Source: Vibrio orientalis CIP 102891 = ATCC 33934 (GTDB lineage Bacteria > Pseudomonadota > Gammaproteobacteria > Enterobacterales > Vibrionaceae). From it: 64,000 nucleotides of DNA. The stretch covers positions 248,001 through 312,000 of the forward strand of contig NZ_ACZV01000003.1 in the NCBI RefSeq assembly GCF_000176235.1, given 5' to 3'. Of the stretch, positions 59,100-64,000 are shown one piece after another (position 1 is the first letter of the stretch; each line of letters starts with the position of its first letter). A program made the translations under genes and the position numbers. A model generated the notes under the pieces. The model worked only from the letters and a program-made list of their open reading frames with translations, did no database searches and was not told the DNA's origin.

Positions 59100-60641
59100 A
59101 TGCAACTTAATTCCACGGAAATTAGCGATCTAATCAAACAACGTATCGAATCTTTCGAAGTTGTTAGTGAAGCTCGCAATGAAGGTACTATCGTATCGGT
59201 AAGCGACGGTATCATTCGCATTCACGGCCTAGCGGACGTGATGCAAGGTGAAATGATTGAATTACCGGGTGGCCGTTATGCACTAGCACTTAACCTTGAG
59301 CGTGACTCGGTTGGTGCGGTTGTAATGGGCCCATATGCTGACCTTAAGGAAGGCATGAAAGTTACAGGTACTGGTCGTATTCTTGAAGTACCAGTTGGTC
59401 CTGAAATGCTTGGTCGTGTTGTTAACACGCTAGGCGAGCCAATTGATGGTAAAGGTCCAATTGAAGCTAAACTGACTTCGCCTGTAGAAGTGATTGCACC
59501 AGGTGTAATCGACCGTAAATCGGTAGATCAACCTGTTCAAACTGGTTACAAATCTGTTGACTCAATGATCCCAATCGGTCGTGGTCAGCGTGAGCTTGTA
59601 ATCGGTGACCGTCAGACTGGTAAAACAGCAATGGCGATCGATGCAATCATCAACCAGAGAAACTCAGGTATTTTCTCAATCTACGTAGCTATCGGTCAAA
59701 AAGCATCGACTATCGCTAACGTAGTTCGCAAACTAGAAGAGCACGGCGCGCTAGCAAACACTATCGTTGTTGTTGCCTCTGCTTCTGAATCTGCAGCGCT
59801 ACAATACCTAGCGCCATACGCAGGTTGTGCGATGGGTGAATACTTCCGTGATCGCGGTGAAGATGCACTGATTGTTTATGATGATCTATCTAAGCAAGCG
59901 GTAGCTTACCGTCAGATCTCTCTACTACTAAAACGCCCACCAGGCCGTGAAGCATTCCCAGGTGACGTTTTCTACCTCCACTCGCGTCTACTAGAGCGTG
60001 CAGCTCGTGTAAGTCAAGAGTACGTAGAAAAGTTCACTAACGGTGAAGTGAAAGGTAAGACAGGTTCTCTAACTGCACTACCTATCATCGAAACACAAGC
60101 TGGTGACGTTTCAGCATTCGTACCGACAAACGTAATCTCGATTACTGACGGTCAGATCTTCCTACAGACTGAGCTATTCAACGCGGGTGTTCGCCCAGCT
60201 GTTGACCCAGGTATCTCAGTATCTCGTGTTGGTGGTTCTGCACAGACGAAAATCATCAAGAAGCTATCAGGCGGTATCCGTACTGCACTAGCTCAGTACC
60301 GTGAACTAGCGGCATTCGCACAGTTCTCGTCTGATCTTGATGAAGCGACAAAGAAACAGCTAGACCACGGTCAGAAAGTTACAGAACTAATGAAGCAGAA
60401 GCAGTACGCTCCAATGTCTGTATTTGACCAAGCTCTAGTAATCTTTGCGGCAGAGCGCGGCTACCTAGCAGGTGTTGAAATCAGCAAACTGCTAGATTTC
60501 GAAGCGGCTCTACTATCGTATGCTCGCGGTCAATACGCTGAATTTGCAGCTGAGATCGACAAGACGGGTGCATACAACGATGAAGTTGAAGCGCAGCTTA
60601 AGAAGCTGACTGACGACTTCGTAGCAACCCAAACTTGGTAA
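59100..60641 (+). CDS. atpA: ATP synthase F1 subunit alpha
   Basis: Subunit alpha forms the non-catalytic nucleotide sites of the F1 hexamer. The 513-residue protein, equal to E. coli, starts [20 protein letters not shown] and carries Walker [16 protein letters not shown], the [22 protein letters not shown] block and the signature [17 protein letters not shown]. The ATG at 59100 follows TTGGAG; a frame starting in atpH is not used. Confidence 0.98.
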   Translation: MQLNSTEISDLIKQRIESFEVVSEARNEGTIVSVSDGIIRIHGLADVMQGEMIELPGGRYALALNLERDSVGAVVMGPYADLKEGMKVTGTGRILEVPVGPEMLGRVVNTLGEPIDGKGPIEAKLTSPVEVIAPGVIDRKSVDQPVQTGYKSVDSMIPIGRGQRELVIGDRQTGKTAMAIDAIINQRNSGIFSIYVAIGQKASTIANVVRKLEEHGALANTIVVVASASESAALQYLAPYAGCAMGEYFRDRGEDALIVYDDLSKQAVAYRQISLLLKRPPGREAFPGDVFYLHSRLLERAARVSQEYVEKFTNGEVKGKTGSLTALPIIETQAGDVSAFVPTNVISITDGQIFLQTELFNAGVRPAVDPGISVSRVGGSAQTKIIKKLSGGIRTALAQYRELAAFAQFSSDLDEATKKQLDHGQKVTELMKQKQYAPMSVFDQALVIFAAERGYLAGVEISKLLDFEAALLSYARGQYAEFAAEIDKTGAYNDEVEAQLKKLTDDFVATQTW

Positions 60642-60683
60642 TAGGTCGGTGGCAGTAATGCCACCAACTAATGGAGAGTAACG

Positions 60684-61550
60684 ATGGCCGGCGCAAAAGA
60701 GATACGTAATAAAATCGGTAGTGTGAAAAGCACTCAGAAGATTACGAAAGCAATGGAAATGGTAGCAGCTTCTAAAATGCGTCGCTCTCAAGATGCAATG
60801 GAAGCTTCTCGTCCATACGCTGAAACAATACGTAAAGTGATCGGTCACGTAGCAAACGCAAGCCTAGAGTATCGTCATCCGTACCTAGAGGAGCGTGAAG
60901 CTAAACGTGTTGGTTACATCATCGTTTCAACAGACCGTGGCCTATGTGGCGGCTTGAACATTAATGTGTTCAAAAAAGCTGTCATCGACATGCAAAGCTG
61001 GAAAGAGAAAGGTGCTGAAGTTGAACTAGCATTGATTGGTTCAAAAGCAACTGGCTTCTTTAATAACAGCGGTGCAAAAGTCGCGGCACAGGTTTCTGGT
61101 TTAGGCGATAGCCCAAGCCTTGAAGACCTAATCGGCTCTGTAAGCGTTATGCTGAAGAAATATGATGAAGGTGAATTGGACCGCCTATATGTTGTGAGCA
61201 ACAAGTTTGTGAACACTATGGTTCAACAACCAACGATCGATCAATTACTACCTTTGCCTAAATCGGACAGCGAAGAGATGCAGCGTACCCACCAGTGGGA
61301 CTACATCTACGAGCCAGAACCAAAAGCACTACTAGACACGCTTCTAGTGCGCTATGTGGAATCTCAAGTATACCAAGGTGTGGTTGAGAACCTTGCTTGT
61401 GAGCAAGCGGCTCGAATGATTGCAATGAAAGCTGCAACTGATAATGCGAGCAACCTGATTGATGACTTAGAACTTGTGTATAACAAGGCGCGTCAAGCGG
61501 CGATTACACAAGAGCTGTCAGAAATCGTTTCAGGTGCAGCAGCGGTTTAA
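60684..61550 (+). CDS. atpG: ATP synthase F1 subunit gamma
   Basis: Gamma is the central rotor shaft. The 288-residue protein has the long N-terminal helix [34 protein letters not shown], the [11 protein letters not shown] motif and the C-terminal helix [21 protein letters not shown] precedes the ATG. Confidence 0.97.
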   Translation: MAGAKEIRNKIGSVKSTQKITKAMEMVAASKMRRSQDAMEASRPYAETIRKVIGHVANASLEYRHPYLEEREAKRVGYIIVSTDRGLCGGLNINVFKKAVIDMQSWKEKGAEVELALIGSKATGFFNNSGAKVAAQVSGLGDSPSLEDLIGSVSVMLKKYDEGELDRLYVVSNKFVNTMVQQPTIDQLLPLPKSDSEEMQRTHQWDYIYEPEPKALLDTLLVRYVESQVYQGVVENLACEQAARMIAMKAATDNASNLIDDLELVYNKARQAAITQELSEIVSGAAAV

Positions 61551-61566
61551 GCTTAGGTAAAACTAA

Positions 61567-62988
<1,422 letters not shown>

Positions 62989-63006
62989 GGCTAACTAGGA
63001 GGCGAT

Positions 63007-63429
63007 ATGGCAGCAATAACCTTTCACCTAGACGTAGTTAGCGCAGAAAAGAAAATCTTTTCTGGCCTAGTTGAAACGTTTCAGGTGACCGGTAGCGAAG
63101 GTGAGCTTGGTATTTACCATGGCCACACTCCGCTGCTAACCGCTATCACGCCTGGTATGGTGCGACTTGTTAAGCAGCACGGCCACGAGGAATTTATTTA
63201 TGTTTCTGGTGGTATGGTAGAAGTTCAACCGGGTACAGCGACTGTACTGGCTGATACGGCTATCCGTGGTGATGAACTGGACGCAGCTAAGGCTGAAGAA
63301 GCTAAACGTCGTGCTCAAGAAGCAATTCAGAATCAGCATGGCGACATGGACTTCGCTCAAGCGGCTAGTGAACTGGCTAAAGCCATTGCTCAGCTACGAG
63401 TGATCGAGCTGACACAACAACGTCGATAA
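63007..63429 (+). CDS. atpC: ATP synthase F1 subunit epsilon
   Basis: Epsilon is the intrinsic inhibitor and c-ring connector. The 140-residue protein has an N-terminal beta-sandwich ([36 protein letters not shown]) and a C-terminal helical hairpin ([18 protein letters not shown]). AGGAGG precedes the ATG. It ends the atpIBEFHAGDC operon. Confidence 0.97.
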   Translation: MAAITFHLDVVSAEKKIFSGLVETFQVTGSEGELGIYHGHTPLLTAITPGMVRLVKQHGHEEFIYVSGGMVEVQPGTATVLADTAIRGDELDAAKAEEAKRRAQEAIQNQHGDMDFAQAASELAKAIAQLRVIELTQQRR

Positions 63430-63451
63430 TCGACAAGGTTGTTATAGAAAT

Positions 63452-63478
63452 AAAGGCGGTCATATGACCGCCTTTTTG
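63452..63478 (+). terminator. atp operon terminator
   Basis: AAAGGCGGTCAT and ATGACCGCCTTT form a perfect 24-base palindrome; with a minimal loop it gives a 10-bp stem followed by TT, shortly after the atpC stop. Confidence 0.88.
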
Positions 63479-63578
63479 CTTATTTTTTACTAGAAATTTA
63501 ACCCATTCGATTAACTAATCCTCGATTAGTGTCTAGAATACCTCTCAGCTTTAATACAACATCTATATAGGTAACCTA

Positions 63579-64000
63579 ATGAAATTTAGCGCGGTCATTC
63601 TCGCGGCGGGTAAAGGCACTCGCATGTATTCTAATATGCCAAAGGTATTACACACTTTAGCCGGCAAACCTATGGCGAAGCATGTTATTGATACTTGTAA
63701 TGGCTTAGGTGCGCAGAATATTCATTTGGTCTACGGTCACGGCGGTGATCAAATGCAAGCAAAGCTTGCTAAAGAGAACGTCAATTGGGTACTTCAGGCT
63801 GAGCAACTCGGTACTGGCCACGCTGTGGATCAAGCGTCACCTCAATTTGAGGACGATGAAAAAATATTAGTGCTCTATGGTGATGTACCACTGATCTCTG
63901 AAGAAACAATTGAGAACTTGCTGGATGCGCAGCCAAATGGTGGTATCGCTCTTCTAACGGTGGTTCTTGATAATCCGATGGGATATGGCCGTATTGTGCG
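63579..64000 (+). CDS. glmU: GlmU N-terminal fragment (UDP-N-acetylglucosamine pyrophosphorylase), 3' end outside window
   Basis: The frame is open from ATG 63579 to the window edge, giving 140 residues. It begins [20 protein letters not shown], the nucleotidyltransferase signature (LAAGxGTRM), followed by [30 protein letters not shown] and LYGDVPLIS with the metal-binding aspartate. This is the uridyltransferase half of the bifunctional GlmU that makes UDP-GlcNAc for cell wall and LPS. glmU following the atp operon is the usual order. Confidence 0.96.
   Translation, partial: MKFSAVILAAGKGTRMYSNMPKVLHTLAGKPMAKHVIDTCNGLGAQNIHLVYGHGGDQMQAKLAKENVNWVLQAEQLGTGHAVDQASPQFEDDEKILVLYGDVPLISEETIENLLDAQPNGGIALLTVVLDNPMGYGRIV

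Overview
This window is a core stretch of a Vibrio-type gammaproteobacterial main chromosome (chromosome 1), spanning the replication origin. The basis for this is the order mnmE-mioC-oriC-mnmG-rsmG-parA-parB-atp operon, the nearby dnaA-dnaN-recF-gyrB and rpmH-rnpA-yidD-yidC clusters, proteins that read like vibrio orthologues throughout (AtpE, DnaA, RnpA, MneA), and the vibrio-flavoured families DUF3157 and DUF2860. The species cannot be named from sequence reading alone. There is no sign of a prophage, integron, insertion sequence, CRISPR array, rRNA or tRNA gene, so this is housekeeping DNA rather than an accessory island.

Layout. 1-3.6 kb: tail of purK, then the leftward genes yrdD, smg, dprA and a LysM protein. 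3.7-10 kb: def-fmt-rsmB-trkA-trkH-DUF3157 (formyl-Met processing, 16S rRNA methylation, K+ uptake). 10-12.1 kb: trhA and a Spo0M-family gene (leftward), a 24-bp palindrome and an unannotated-looking 55-codon gene. 12.1-17.8 kb: yihD, ccoG, srkA, dsbA, yihG and a DUF2860 outer-membrane protein. 17.9-26.2 kb: comM and the attenuated ilvL-ilvGMEDA operon. 26.3-30.6 kb: acuI, a LysR regulator, tusA flanked by two small membrane proteins, and the manganese exporter gene mneA behind a yybP-ykoY riboswitch. 30.6-37.9 kb: glyQS, a MalS-like lipoprotein amylase, avtA and ibpA, the last with a sigma-32-like promoter and a ROSE-type RNA thermometer. 38.3-44.4 kb: gyrB-recF-dnaN-dnaA (leftward). 44.7-47 kb: a polar amino-acid ABC transporter. 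47.1-51.6 kb: rpmH-rnpA-yidD-yidC, mnmE, mioC. 51.7-52.0 kb: oriC, with 13 GATC sites, DnaA boxes and an AT-rich unwinding region. 52.1-56.3 kb: mnmG-rsmG-parA-parB. 56.4-63.5 kb: atpIBEFHAGDC. 63.6 kb to the end: start of glmU.

The genes form a growth-linked origin neighbourhood: replication initiation and segregation (dnaA, dnaN, gyrB, parAB, oriC), translation (rpmH, rnpA, glyQS, fmt, def, mnmE/G), membrane insertion (yidC/yidD) and energy (atp). The most interesting content is in the spacers: a manganese riboswitch with a duplicated possible switching strand, an RNA thermometer at ibpA, an SD-masking inverted repeat at trhA, an operator-like palindrome beside the 55-codon gene, a parS-like site inside recF, and a terminator that overlaps the srkA start. 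I found no clearly new multi-gene system.
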